This document shows, one piece after another, positions 19,874 to 28,090 of a stretch of 64,000 bases of DNA. The position numbers and the translations under genes are program-made. Below the pieces are notes generated by a model, which was not told the DNA's origin, made no database searches, and saw only the letters and a list, made by a program, of their open reading frames with translations. Position 1 is the stretch's first letter; the number at the start of each line of letters is the position of its first letter. The DNA comes from JAWKZG01 sp041396125 (GTDB lineage: Bacteria; Pseudomonadota; Gammaproteobacteria; Competibacterales; Competibacteraceae): contig JAWKZG010000013.1 in NCBI GenBank assembly GCA_041396125.1, positions 62,001 to 126,000 of the forward strand, written 5' to 3'.

Positions 19874-19915
19874 CGGTGCTGTTCTGAACGTTTTTGTAAT
19901 CGTGCTTTACGTAAA

Positions 19916-19989
19916 ATTTGATCAAATAATATTTATTAATAGCAATATAGTCAATAAATTTTGACTATATGCATTATATTTGATCAAAT
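19916..19989. promoter_or_regulatory. Divergent promoter with twin ATTTGATCAAAT palindromes
   Basis: Two identical 12-bp palindromes ATTTGATCAAAT lie at 19916-19927 and 19978-19989, centres 62 bp apart (about six helical turns). Between them the inverted arms ATATAGTCAA and TTGACTATAT (19945-19970) flank TAAATT. The region lies between gntR and the SMP-30 gene, so the sites most likely bind the GntR protein and may support a DNA loop. The symmetry is seen directly; the regulator assignment is inference. Confidence 0.75.
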
Positions 19990-20058
19990 ATGCATCGTTC
20001 GATATTTTATATACAGAAACCAAAAACCTAAAAATCAACAACTGAAGGGGAGTCAATA

Positions 20059-21102
20059 ATGCAACGACGTAAATTCATGATGACTGCAATGGCAGCGGGC
20101 GCAACAGCCGCGCTGCGCCCGGATCTTGCGTTAACAGCAGAGCGGGTATGGGATAAAAATATTGTTCATTACCCTGATCCGGCCATTGAGAGTCTGGACG
20201 GTCGGTTCAATAAATACCGTATCGGCAATGCCGCCGTGGAACGACTCGCAACGGGTTTTCGCTGGGCTGAAGGGCCGGTCTGGTTCGGTGATCTGAAGGT
20301 GTTGTTATGGAGCGATCTGCCCAATAACCGGATCATGCGCTGGGTGTGGGAAACCAATGAAGTCAGCGTTTTTCGTCAGCCGTCAAACCACGCTAACGGC
20401 CATACCCGTGATAATCAGGGGCGGCTGGTGAGTTGCGAGCACAGTGGTCGGCGGGTGGTACGAACCGAAGCCGACGGCAGCATTACCGTGATCGCGGACA
20501 GCTATCAGGGTAAACCCTTAAACGCACCGAACGATCCGGTTGTTCACCCGGATGGCGGTATCTGGTTCACCGATCCGGGCTACGGGCGCAACGATTACGC
20601 CAATGAGCGTTATGACATCGAGCTGCCGATGCATGTCTATCGGGTCGATCCGAACAGTGGCAAGATTGACGTCGTCACTGACGAGCTCGGCAAGCCGAAC
20701 GGACTGTGTTTCTCGCCCGATTACCAAAAACTCTACATTGCCGATACCGGGGCGACCCATGATCCGAATCATCCGAAAGAAATCCGGGTCTGGGATGTTA
20801 TCGAAAACGGCACCCGACTGTCGAAAGTCAGCAAAACCTTCGCGGATACCTCGCCCTGCATCGTTGACGGTATCCGGGCGGATATGGATGGCAATATCTG
20901 GGCCGGTAGCGGCTGGGGCGGTGCGGAGTATGACGGAGTGCACTGTTACGCACCGGACGGTAGCCGTATCGGTATCATCCACCTGCCCGAGGTGACCTCG
21001 AATCTCACCTTCGGCGGTGTCAAGAAAAACCGTTTGTTTATCACCGCCAGCCAGTCGCTGTATTCAATTTATCTGAATACCCGAGGCGCGCACTTCGCTT
21101 GA
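20059..21102 (+). CDS. SMP-30/gluconolactonase-family exported lactonase
   Basis: 347 residues. The leader MQRRKFMMTAMAAGATAA resembles a short Tat or Sec signal, ending near LALTAE. The body is a six-bladed propeller with metal ligands expected at E in FRWAEGPVWF (~73), N in LNAPNDPVVH (~157), N in GKPNGLCFSPDY (~218) and D in IVDGIRADMDGN (~275). These fit SMP-30/regucalcin-type calcium or zinc lactonases that open sugar lactones. GGGGAG lies 8 bases before the ATG. The gene is divergent from gntR and shares its operator region, so it probably produces a sugar acid imported by TctABC. Confidence 0.9.
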   Translation: MQRRKFMMTAMAAGATAALRPDLALTAERVWDKNIVHYPDPAIESLDGRFNKYRIGNAAVERLATGFRWAEGPVWFGDLKVLLWSDLPNNRIMRWVWETNEVSVFRQPSNHANGHTRDNQGRLVSCEHSGRRVVRTEADGSITVIADSYQGKPLNAPNDPVVHPDGGIWFTDPGYGRNDYANERYDIELPMHVYRVDPNSGKIDVVTDELGKPNGLCFSPDYQKLYIADTGATHDPNHPKEIRVWDVIENGTRLSKVSKTFADTSPCIVDGIRADMDGNIWAGSGWGGAEYDGVHCYAPDGSRIGIIHLPEVTSNLTFGGVKKNRLFITASQSLYSIYLNTRGAHFA

Positions 21103-21118
21103 TACAAAAGGAGGGGGG

Positions 21119-21226
21119 CGTCATTCCCGCGCCGGCGGGAATCCAGATACAAACCCGGATGCCGTTACACTTTATCCGGGCTACTGGAGCACAATTTTCG
21201 GCATTCCCGCGCAGGCGGGAATCCGG
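21119..21226 (+). repeat. Dispersed palindromic repeat, complete copy
   Basis: Two hairpins of the form TCATTCCCGC-GCGGGAATCC flank a central CCCGGATGCC...TATCCGGGCTAC hairpin. Related copies lie at 22487, 23389, 25029, 26763, 39422, 55451 (triplicate) and 58601. All are intergenic. This looks like a REP/MITE-like family without coding capacity. Confidence 0.8.
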
Positions 21227-21271
21227 AAATCAAAGCACAGTAAAATATCGCAAACTTGTCCGCGTTATGCC

Positions 21272-22351
21272 TCAGGACTTGGCTTCCCGCTCCAGCAGCG
21301 CGCGTTTGCGTTCGACCCCCCAGCGGTAGCCGGACAGGTTGCCGTCGTGGCGGATCACGCGATGGCACGGAATAGCAACGGCGAGGGTGTTGGCGGCACA
21401 GGCCTGAGCTACCGCCCGAACCGCTTTCGGCGCACCGATACGATTGGCAATTGCACTATAGCTGGCTGTGCTGCCGGCTGGAATTTCCCGCAGCGCCTGC
21501 CAGACTCGTTGCTGAAAAGCAGTGCCGCGCACATCCAGCGGCAGATCAAGGCCGAGCCCCGGCGCTTCGACAAAACCGATAACGGTCGCTACCAAGCGCT
21601 CGAAGTCCGAGTCACCGCCGATCAGTTCCGCCTGGGGGAAGCGGTCCTGCAAGGTGCGGGCGAGGGCATCGGGGTCATCACCCAGCAGGATGGCGCACAG
21701 ACCGCGCTCACTTTGCGCGACCAGGATCGAGCCAAGCGTGCATTCACCGACCGCAAAGCGGATTGCCGTCTGGGCACCACCCGCCCGGTAACGGGATGGG
21801 GTCATACCCAGCAGCTCATTCGATTTTTCATAAAACCGGCCATTGGATTGATAGCCCGCATCATAAATGGCATCAGTCACCGTGTTGCTGCGGCTGAGTT
21901 CGGTGCGAACCCGCTGTTCGCGCTGGGCGGCGGCATAAGCTTTGGGTGTCAGGCCGGTTATCTGCTTGAATACGCGGTGAAAATGATACGTGCTCATACC
22001 CACCTGGCGGGCCAGCTCCTCCAGCTTGGGCGACGGTTCGGTCTGCTCGATAATCCGGCAGGCGGCAGTGACTTTGGCTGCATACCGGGTGCTGCGGTCC
22101 GGTTGATCGGGCTGACAGCGTTTGCAGGGGCGAAAACCGGCCTGCTCGGCCTCGGCGCAAGAGGCGTGGAACTGCACGTTTTTCCGGTCTGGCCAGCCGG
22201 GCCGCGCAGGAAGGGCGGCAGTACACGCCAGTGGTTTTGACCGAATAATAAAAGCGTCCGTCAGCGGCCGGATCACGTGCCTGCACAGCAGCCCAGCGGG
22301 GTCGTTCAGGGTGGCGGAAGCGCGTTGTGTTTTCGATACCTGTGCGTTCAT
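21272..22351 (-). CDS. ada: ada, methylphosphotriester/O6-methylguanine DNA methyltransferase-regulator (two compensating frameshifts)
   Basis: Domains in order are: an N-terminal zinc/phosphotriester-repair domain (GVYCRPSCAAR in a shifted frame, then GFRPCKRCQPD), an AraC helix-turn-helix (LARQVGMSTYHFHRVFKQIT), and a C-terminal methyltransferase with the acceptor cysteine in AVAIPCHRVIRHDGNLSGYR. Ada repairs alkylated DNA and, once methylated at its N-terminal cysteine, activates the adaptive response. The uninterrupted frame replaces residues between about 22190 and 22300 with an unrelated sequence. The neighbouring frame there reads RWAAVQARDPAADGRFYYSV, which is the genuine domain, so two opposite indels are present. 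AAGGAA precedes the ATG. Confidence 0.9.
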   Translation of the reverse strand: MNAQVSKTQRASATLNDPAGLLCRHVIRPLTDAFIIRSKPLACTAALPARPGWPDRKNVQFHASCAEAEQAGFRPCKRCQPDQPDRSTRYAAKVTAACRIIEQTEPSPKLEELARQVGMSTYHFHRVFKQITGLTPKAYAAAQREQRVRTELSRSNTVTDAIYDAGYQSNGRFYEKSNELLGMTPSRYRAGGAQTAIRFAVGECTLGSILVAQSERGLCAILLGDDPDALARTLQDRFPQAELIGGDSDFERLVATVIGFVEAPGLGLDLPLDVRGTAFQQRVWQALREIPAGSTASYSAIANRIGAPKAVRAVAQACAANTLAVAIPCHRVIRHDGNLSGYRWGVERKRALLEREAKS

Positions 22352-22694
22352 GGTTTGTTCCTTGCCGTATCTGCTTGATGGTGCTTACTGTAGCAATTGC
22401 CTGCACGCACGGCACTCCGGGTCTTGCTTTCAAATTCGTGCAGTACGGTCGTGTCCCCTGCCAGCGGATATATTCTTATATAACAAGTAGCCGCGGATAG
22501 CGTGCAACAGCATCCGGGTTTGTACTGGATTTCGGCCTGCGCCGGACGCCAGGAATGCTTTAAGGCACAGCAAAATGTCGCAAACCGCTGCAGCATAAGC
22601 GAAGATATAATTGCGGAAGCCTTTAGGGACTAATAAATAAACACATAAACTGAGACTGCCGTCCTCATAATTTTTACAACCTGGAAGGATACTT
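22352..22694 (-). other. Intergenic region upstream of ada
   Basis: About 340 bp without a recognised gene. It holds the ada promoter side and a degenerate repeat copy. A TATATTCTTATATAA stretch near 22470-22484 is AT-rich enough to be part of a promoter. No Ada box was identified with confidence. Confidence 0.35.
22487..22550 (-). repeat. Dispersed palindromic repeat, degenerate copy
   Basis: GTAGCCGCGGATAG...CATCCGGGTTTGTACTGGAT followed by a decayed GGCCTGCGCCGG hairpin. It is in the opposite orientation to the copy at 21119 and in the same orientation as those at 23389, 25029 and 26763. Confidence 0.65.
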
Positions 22695-23387
22695 ATGCCT
22701 GTCAATATAGCCACACGTAATCAATGCTGTAACCAGTCCGCGAGGGATCCCGCCCTTCCTCCGAGTTTAAATCTCCACGTGGCGTCAACTCAAATATTCC
22801 GCTCAGCCCCAATTGGGTGCTCTTTTACGGGTGTCGTCCATATTCCTTCACGCTGCATTCACCTTCATCCACTTGTCGCCACACGTGCGGGCAATGTCAA
22901 TCTGGGCGTTGTGGAAAACACCAAGTTCCAGAGCTCGGCGGGTGATCTGGCCGGGAACATCACATCAGTCCTGCATCCCAACATGACGCCTCAACTAAGA
23001 GCGCAGGCAGGTCTTACTTCCGGGCATTTCCAAATATGCGCAAAATTTGGACTCAAACAAACTGATTGCGTGGGATTTGCCCTGTCTAAAGGGGCGCATG
23101 GAAACCACACTATGACGACAAGTTCACAGACGCTAAATTCGGCACAGTTCAAGTTCCTTTCTCAGAAAGATCTCGCTAACCTCAACTCTAACAAGCCACT
23201 TGTTGTTTCTTTTGCTCAGAAGCAACTGATGAACAAGTTAGGTACAGGCCATATGAGCAAGGAGTGGGCTGACCTTATCGCCCGCACTCTTACTCATAGC
23301 CTTCCTCCGAGTCACCTCACGAACGGGGGAACTTTGAATCGCCGCTCTAGGCAGAACCATCCCGTTCGCTGTTGCGGACGTGTTTAA
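22695..23387 (+). CDS. Orphan hypothetical protein between two repeat copies
   Basis: 230 residues, no family recognised. GGAAGGATACTT places a fair Shine-Dalgarno sequence before ATG 22695. There is no signal peptide or transmembrane segment. The protein is rich in Ser, Thr, Asn, His and Cys (CCNQS, SRCIHLHPL, GNHTMTTSSQTLNSAQFKF) and has a possible helical part at LSQKDLANLNSN and QKQLMNKLGTGH. Composition is more AT-rich and less codon-biased than the neighbours, suggesting acquired DNA or a non-coding frame. Repeat copies in the same orientation flank it at 22487 and 23389. It could be a small secreted factor, a toxin or not a gene at all. Confidence 0.4.
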   Translation: MPVNIATRNQCCNQSARDPALPPSLNLHVASTQIFRSAPIGCSFTGVVHIPSRCIHLHPLVATRAGNVNLGVVENTKFQSSAGDLAGNITSVLHPNMTPQLRAQAGLTSGHFQICAKFGLKQTDCVGFALSKGAHGNHTMTTSSQTLNSAQFKFLSQKDLANLNSNKPLVVSFAQKQLMNKLGTGHMSKEWADLIARTLTHSLPPSHLTNGGTLNRRSRQNHPVRCCGRV

Positions 23388-23388
23388 A

Positions 23389-23512
23389 GTAGCCCGGATA
23401 GAGTGAAACGGCATCCGGGTTTGTACTGGATTCCCGCCTGCGCGGGAATGACGGAGATTTTGGTGCAGGATCGGCGAAAAGTAGCCCGGACAACATGAAA
23501 CAGCAGCTAACG
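23389..23512 (-). repeat. Dispersed palindromic repeat plus partial second copy
   Basis: 23389-23455 is a full reverse-orientation unit ending GCCTGCGCGGGAATGACGGA. 23481-23512 is a truncated unit beginning GTAGCCCGGACAACATGAAA. Both lie between the orphan gene and the SDR end. Confidence 0.75.
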
Positions 23513-23523
23513 GAATGGTCTGA

Positions 23524-24318
23524 CTATGGCAGCAACTGTTCGATAGCCTGCATAACGTTTTCAATCTTGTCTGAACTCAGTGCATCCGGGTGAGGGTCGG
23601 AGAAACGACCCGCGTCATTATCGAAGTATTTCCCGTTGGCATGCGAAAATTCATCCGATAAACTGGCCCGGACAAGAATTTTTGCCCCAATATTCAGATC
23701 GCTGCCTGCAACGCCAAACCCCTGTTGCACCATTTTGCTGGCCAGCAAGGAACCTGGATTAACCGCGATTATTACGGGGCCGTTTTCACCCAGTTGCGCA
23801 GCCAGAGCACGGGTCCACATGATGATAGCCAGCTTGCTTTGCGCATACGCTGCCATAGCATCAGCATATTTTTTCCTGCCCATTAAGCCGTCCAGATCAA
23901 CGGGTGCCTGGGCGGCTGATGATACGTTCACCACGCGGCCGGAAGTGCCCAGCAGCGGTAACAGTAGCTTGGTTAATAAATAGGGAGCAATGGTATTGAC
24001 GGCAAAACGTGCGTCCAGACCATCGCGGGTGACAGTATCTGCCGTTTTGAAAACACCGGCATTATTAATCAATACAGCCAGCGTATTGTGCTTTTGGCTT
24101 ATTTGCCCGGCCAGATTTGACACCTCTGCCAGCCGCGATAAATCCGCTTCAAACAGCTCAATATTGTCGGAATAATCCGATAATGAGGCAGCAACTGTTG
24201 CCAATTTTTTGGGGTTACGGCCATGCGACAGGACCTTGTGACCCTGCGATAGCAGCATTCTGGTCGTCGCCAGACCAATACCGTCGGTCGCACCGGTAAT
24301 CAGAATGGTTTTTGTCAC
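23524..24318 (-). CDS. Short-chain dehydrogenase/reductase
   Basis: 264 residues of the classical SDR fold. The NAD(P) loop is ILITGATDGIGLATTRMLLS at the N-terminus, LINNAGVF is at ~88, and the catalytic set is S in VVNVSSAA (~135) with YAQSK (~162). HGRNPKK after the second strand hints at NADP preference. This subgroup resembles retinol-dehydrogenase-like SDRs. It starts at GTG behind AGGAG. The next gene upstream on the same strand is a DUF1330 protein; the substrate is unknown. Confidence 0.9.
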   Translation of the reverse strand: MTKTILITGATDGIGLATTRMLLSQGHKVLSHGRNPKKLATVAASLSDYSDNIELFEADLSRLAEVSNLAGQISQKHNTLAVLINNAGVFKTADTVTRDGLDARFAVNTIAPYLLTKLLLPLLGTSGRVVNVSSAAQAPVDLDGLMGRKKYADAMAAYAQSKLAIIMWTRALAAQLGENGPVIIAVNPGSLLASKMVQQGFGVAGSDLNIGAKILVRASLSDEFSHANGKYFDNDAGRFSDPHPDALSSDKIENVMQAIEQLLP

Positions 24319-24392
24319 AGATATATCTCCTGTATTCGGAACAAGTTACCAGCAAGACAAGCCGGGGCGTTTAAACCCCGGCTAAAGGTGTC

Positions 24393-24695
24393 TTATGCCA
24401 GCTCGTCTTTGCCTTCGATCAGGTAGTGATTGCTGACAGAACCCTCGGTGCGAGCCTGCAGATGAGGCACATATTCAGGCTCATTCATATAAGCAACCGC
24501 AGCTTCTTTGGACGGCCATTCAATAATGATGCGCAGGGCTGCCCCGTCACCTTGGCCTTCCAAACGCTCATGACTGGAGGTACGTGCCAGGTATTTGCCG
24601 CCGTGCTTGGCCACCAGTCGATTGGCTGGGGCGATGTAGTCAGGAATCCAGTCTTCGCGGGTGGGCGTGACGTCCAATACTGAATAATAAGCCAT
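24393..24695 (-). CDS. DUF1330-family small protein
   Basis: A 100-residue ferredoxin-like alpha/beta-barrel protein. The pattern YYSVLDVTPT..W..DYIAPAN, HGGKYLARTSSHERLEGQG and RIIIEWPSKEAAVAYMNEPE is diagnostic of DUF1330, a dimeric family of unclear function related to antibiotic-biosynthesis monooxygenase folds. AGGAGC lies before the ATG. The gene is 75 bp upstream of the SDR, on the same strand, so the two may be an operon. Confidence 0.88.
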   Translation of the reverse strand: MAYYSVLDVTPTREDWIPDYIAPANRLVAKHGGKYLARTSSHERLEGQGDGAALRIIIEWPSKEAAVAYMNEPEYVPHLQARTEGSVSNHYLIEGKDELA

Positions 24696-24960
24696 AATCT
24701 TGCTCCTGGTGCTTTTGCATGATGCGAATAGAGCTAAAGAGTATTCTATAAACTAATATTTGATAATAAGGGTAAATAAAGAATTACTTTTTAGATTTTG
24801 TTGATAATAAACATAGAAAATCTGAAACTGTTTGTACGCCTGGCGACGACTCAAAACAGTAGCCAGGCTGGAAAGCAACTGGATATACCGCCTGCGGTGG
24901 CCAGTGCTCATATCAATAAGCTGTAGCAATACCACTGCGGGAAAAGGGCGAGCTGGCGCA

Positions 24961-25024
24961 GCAAGCGTAGGGCGGGAGTATCCCGCCGATAAGAAATGAC
25001 CACTTTGACGTATTGATGGATGAA
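24961..25024 (+). repeat. Second repeat family, copy 1
   Basis: Contains the palindrome GGCGGGAGTATCCCGCC preceded by GCAAGCGTA and followed by ATAAGAAATGACCACTTTG. It is nearly identical over ~62 bp to 25138-25200, in the same orientation. Confidence 0.7.
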
Positions 25025-25028
25025 GCAA

Positions 25029-25119
25029 GTAGCCCGGATAAAGTGCAACGGCATCCGGGGCTGTACTGGATTCCCGCCTGCGCGGGAATGACGGACTGGG
25101 TGTAGTGTATTGCTTCAGT
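25029..25119 (-). repeat. Dispersed palindromic repeat, 91-bp copy
   Basis: Reverse-orientation unit from GTAGCCCGGATAAAGTG to TGTATTGCTTCAGT. The copy at 26763-26853 is almost identical over the same 91 bp, extending past the usual hairpins, so these two probably derive from a recent duplication. Confidence 0.75.
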
Positions 25120-25137
25120 GACCAGTAGCCCGGCACA

Positions 25138-25200
25138 GCAAGCGTAGGGCGGGAGTATCCCGCCAATAAGAAATGACCACTTTGGCGTTGATAGATGAAG
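25138..25200 (+). repeat. Second repeat family, copy 2
   Basis: Near-identical to 24961-25024, with the same GGCGGGAGTATCCCGCC palindrome. Together with the 91-bp unit between them they make a ~600-bp stretch (24760-25367) that carries only repeats and no recognised gene. Confidence 0.7.
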
Positions 25201-25367
25201 CCAGGGGTTTCAGCCCGGCACCGAAGCAGGGAGACGCATGAAAGCCGAGATCCGCAGTTGGGTTGAACGTATTATGCGCCAGCACTACCGCGATGATCGG
25301 CGCGCGTTGCTGCCGTTTCGTAAGGTGGGCACCGCCCACCAGGACGAATTTTGCGAGCAGCCAAAAA

Positions 25368-26438
25368 TTACTCGCCGTCGTATAACAACACGATTTTTAT
25401 AAGCTCTTCTGAATACTGATAAATGTCTTCCAAGTGCTCGATCGGCACTCGTGTTTCGTTTTTGTTAGCATCGAACAAGCCAATATATTTTTGCTTGGTG
25501 TTAAACCATAAGCGACAAATAGGCTTGCGATTATTGTCGTCCAACAAAATGCCCATATAGGATTTGGTATCACGATGAACAACCCGTTCCGGAGTGACAA
25601 ATTTACAGACAATGGCACGAATAATACGAAAGCCGTCTAATTCTTCTTCGGTCGTTATGATGCCATTCTCGCGTTCCTGGTGCTCTGAATCCGGTATTTC
25701 ATCGGTATCATCTTCAACGGAGTCTGTTTTAAGCGCGGTGCGCAACCGATCACTAACCCGTTCATTGATAAATTCTTTCAAAGCGCGTTCGACTAAGGGG
25801 GTAAATTGCTCTTTAGCGGCCGGGATAAACCGGGCACCGGGTTGAATTTTGTTATAGAAAAATCGGACGATCTCCTCATCGGGCTTGTCGATCTGGGCGG
25901 CTAGTTCTTTCTTAATCTGCGAGGTATATTTGAGCTCGCTGGCAGTACTGAGCACTTGATCAAGGTTAAAGTTTTCTTTGGATAACTTCTTGATTTCGCG
26001 TAACGCACTGGGCCGCAAATCGGAAAGATCGAACTCGAAGAATGGGCGATCATCCATTTTGTTGGGCTGTTCAAGGTCGGAATACAGCCAGTATTTAATG
26101 CCGTTAGTCAGTACGGCGATGCGGGAATGGGTTACCGAAAAATACCGGTAGAGTTGGCTCATTTCGGCGGTTTTTAGATCGACCCCTGCCTTTTTGCATT
26201 CGATCAGCATGATCGTTTCGCCCTCACTCACGATGGCATAATCGACTTTTTCGCCTTTTTTGATACCAACATCTGCAGTGAACTCAGGGACAACTTCCTG
26301 CGGATTGAAAACATCGTAACCAAGCGCGGCAAGGAAGGGCATAACCAAGGCGTTTTTGGTGGATTCCTCAGTTTGCAGGTGCCCCAGAAGACCAGGCAGT
26401 CGTTTCGTCAAAACGGTAATGCTTTCTTCAACACTCAT
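25368..26438 (-). CDS. Solo HsdR-N-like PD-(D/E)XK nuclease-domain protein
   Basis: 356 residues. The N-terminal ~170 residues match the type I restriction enzyme R-subunit N-terminal domain: FLAALGYDVFNPQEVVPEFT, the nuclease core VDYAIV...IMLIECKKAGVDL (D...ExK) and QLYRYFSVTHSRIAVLTNGI. The C-terminal half is charged and ends in a beta-rich domain (GILLDDNNRKPICRLWFNTK). No helicase motor and no hsdM/hsdS neighbours are present, so this is the stand-alone form often found in accessory regions. A defence role is plausible but unproven. TGGAG precedes the ATG. Codon use looks more AT-rich than that of adjacent genes, consistent with transfer. Confidence 0.85.
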   Translation of the reverse strand: MSVEESITVLTKRLPGLLGHLQTEESTKNALVMPFLAALGYDVFNPQEVVPEFTADVGIKKGEKVDYAIVSEGETIMLIECKKAGVDLKTAEMSQLYRYFSVTHSRIAVLTNGIKYWLYSDLEQPNKMDDRPFFEFDLSDLRPSALREIKKLSKENFNLDQVLSTASELKYTSQIKKELAAQIDKPDEEIVRFFYNKIQPGARFIPAAKEQFTPLVERALKEFINERVSDRLRTALKTDSVEDDTDEIPDSEHQERENGIITTEEELDGFRIIRAIVCKFVTPERVVHRDTKSYMGILLDDNNRKPICRLWFNTKQKYIGLFDANKNETRVPIEHLEDIYQYSEELIKIVLLYDGE

Positions 26439-26931
26439 AGCTTTCTCCAGGTCTTTTTGAAAAGAATTTGTTAATCCCTGTCGTGAACGTGCCCGAGCGT
26501 TTTTTTCCAGTTTAGCTTGTATTTTGCGTGATAGGGTAGCGAGCGCAGAAAGTACGGGCGGAACGTGATGATTTTGCCAATCGTATATAGTGCACTAACA
26601 TCCTGCGCGGCCCATGGTTCATAGAACCTGCTCACTGGTCGTGTTCTGTCTTGTAGCCTAAGAACCTTTCGCAACGCGTTTCAGTTCGAGTTGAGTTACT
26701 GTCCGAGGTAATACGATGGACGCGTTTCAACGCGGCTTTCTGTTTTGGGAAAACCCCAGCAAGTAGCCCGGATAAAGTGCAACGGCATCCGGGTTCGGAC
26801 TGGATTCCCGCCTGCGCGGGAATGACGGACTGGGTGTAGTGTATTGCTTCAGTAGGAATAATGTTGATATGACCGGATTCCCATCCAAACGGGAATATCC
26901 ACCTCACAACAAACCTAAAATTAAACCGCAA
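26439..26931 (-). other. Intergenic region with repeat, no supported gene
   Basis: About 490 bp upstream of the nuclease gene. Short minus-strand frames here lack ribosome sites, and one crosses the repeat. The stretch includes the 91-bp repeat unit and presumably the nuclease promoter. Confidence 0.4.
26763..26853 (-). repeat. Dispersed palindromic repeat, 91-bp copy
   Basis: Twin of 25029-25119, including the shared extension CTGGGTGTAGTGTATTGC. The two copies bracket the solo nuclease gene in the same orientation. Confidence 0.75.
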
Positions 26932-27657
26932 TCATGAACCTACGATCCAGGGAACCAATAACGGTGCCCAGAGTGCGGTCATCAGGCCATTGAAACCCAT
27001 TGCGACGCCGGCGAAGGCGGCTGCGGTTTCATTGATCTGTGCTGCGCGCCCGATGCCGATCCCGTGCGCGGTTAGGCCTAACGCAAAACCCTGCGCCTGC
27101 GCGGAATGCACCCGGAAAAGACGAAATACCAGACCGGAAATTATCACGCTGAGAACACCAGTGAACACCACCACCACAGCAGTTATTGCGGTCAGCCCGC
27201 CGAGCGATTCAGTGATACCCAGCGCAATCGGGGTGGTGACTGATTTGGCGGCGAGGGCGCGCATGACGCCATCAGATGCACCCAGCCAGGAGGCAATGCC
27301 CAGGGCCGGCAAGGCCGCCAGCAATGAACCGGTCGGTAAAGCAACCGCCAGGGGCAGGGCGGATTGGCGTACTCTTTGGAGCGTTTTGTAAAGCGGAACG
27401 GCCAGTAGCACCGTGACCGGGCCGAGCAGAAAATGCAGAAACTGTGCGCCGTCGAAATAATTCTGATAATCGACCTGGGTCAGCCAGAGCATCGCGCCGA
27501 TCAGCAGCAGCGCGACCAGCATCGGATTAGCCAGTTGGTGTTGCCGTGCCCGCTGATACACCCAGCAACCGATCAGATACGCCACCAGCGTGATAAACAA
27601 CCAGGCCAGTTGCGAGGCGGCCAGATAGGCCTGCAGGCCTTTGATCGCATCATACAT
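26932..27657 (-). CDS. lrgB: lrgB/cidB-family membrane protein
   Basis: 241 residues with about seven transmembrane helices. ALAAKSVTTPIALGITESLG and GLTAHGIGIGRAAQINETAA are the conserved LrgB/YohK motifs. The partner lrgA lies directly upstream and overlaps by 8 bp. LrgAB proteins are holin-like or act in export of pyruvate and other small acids and in control of murein hydrolases, according to the organism. Confidence 0.93.
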   Translation of the reverse strand: MYDAIKGLQAYLAASQLAWLFITLVAYLIGCWVYQRARQHQLANPMLVALLLIGAMLWLTQVDYQNYFDGAQFLHFLLGPVTVLLAVPLYKTLQRVRQSALPLAVALPTGSLLAALPALGIASWLGASDGVMRALAAKSVTTPIALGITESLGGLTAITAVVVVFTGVLSVIISGLVFRLFRVHSAQAQGFALGLTAHGIGIGRAAQINETAAAFAGVAMGFNGLMTALWAPLLVPWIVGS

Positions 27658-28003
27658 CGGGCTGGTCCTTTTGGCGGGTGAGGCTTTGAATGACCAGCCC
27701 GGTAACGCCCAGCGCCAGGGTGGAACTGACGATAATCGCCGTGACTATCGGCAGCAATTCGGTGCCAACCAGTGCCAGGTGGGCAGTGACGCCAACGGTC
27801 GCCGGCAGATAATACAGATACAGATGACGTAACAGACCGGTGGCCAACTGTTCGAGTGCGGTGGGCAAATGACCAATGTGAAGTAATAACAGCAGCAGCA
27901 GGACCATACCGATAACCGGCCCCGGTACGGGCAAACCCAACAGGGTGGCTGCCAGCTCCCCGATAAACTGCATTCCAAGAACAATAGCGATCCAGATCAG
28001 CAT
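27650..28003 (-). CDS. lrgA: lrgA/cidA-family holin-like protein
   Basis: 117 residues, four transmembrane segments. GELAATLLGLPVPGPVIGMV and LPATVGVTAHLALVGTELLP are the hallmarks of LrgA/CidA (YohJ). It works with LrgB in the inner membrane. GAGGAATCTAC precedes the ATG. Confidence 0.92.
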   Translation of the reverse strand: MLIWIAIVLGMQFIGELAATLLGLPVPGPVIGMVLLLLLLLHIGHLPTALEQLATGLLRHLYLYYLPATVGVTAHLALVGTELLPIVTAIIVSSTLALGVTGLVIQSLTRQKDQPDV

Positions 28004-28090
28004 GTAGATTCCTCATTAATAATGCTGACCGGGTTATTCCATAGACCGCCTGTTTCGTCAATATGACGCGCCAGAGGGCACCGGTTGGGC

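Noticed and set aside
26471..26931. Two short minus-strand frames upstream of the nuclease gene
   Set aside because: One crosses a dispersed repeat and neither has a ribosome site or family resemblance.
26932..28003. Phage lysis cassette (holin-like genes)
   Set aside because: The pair is LrgAB, a chromosomal family; no other phage genes are nearby.
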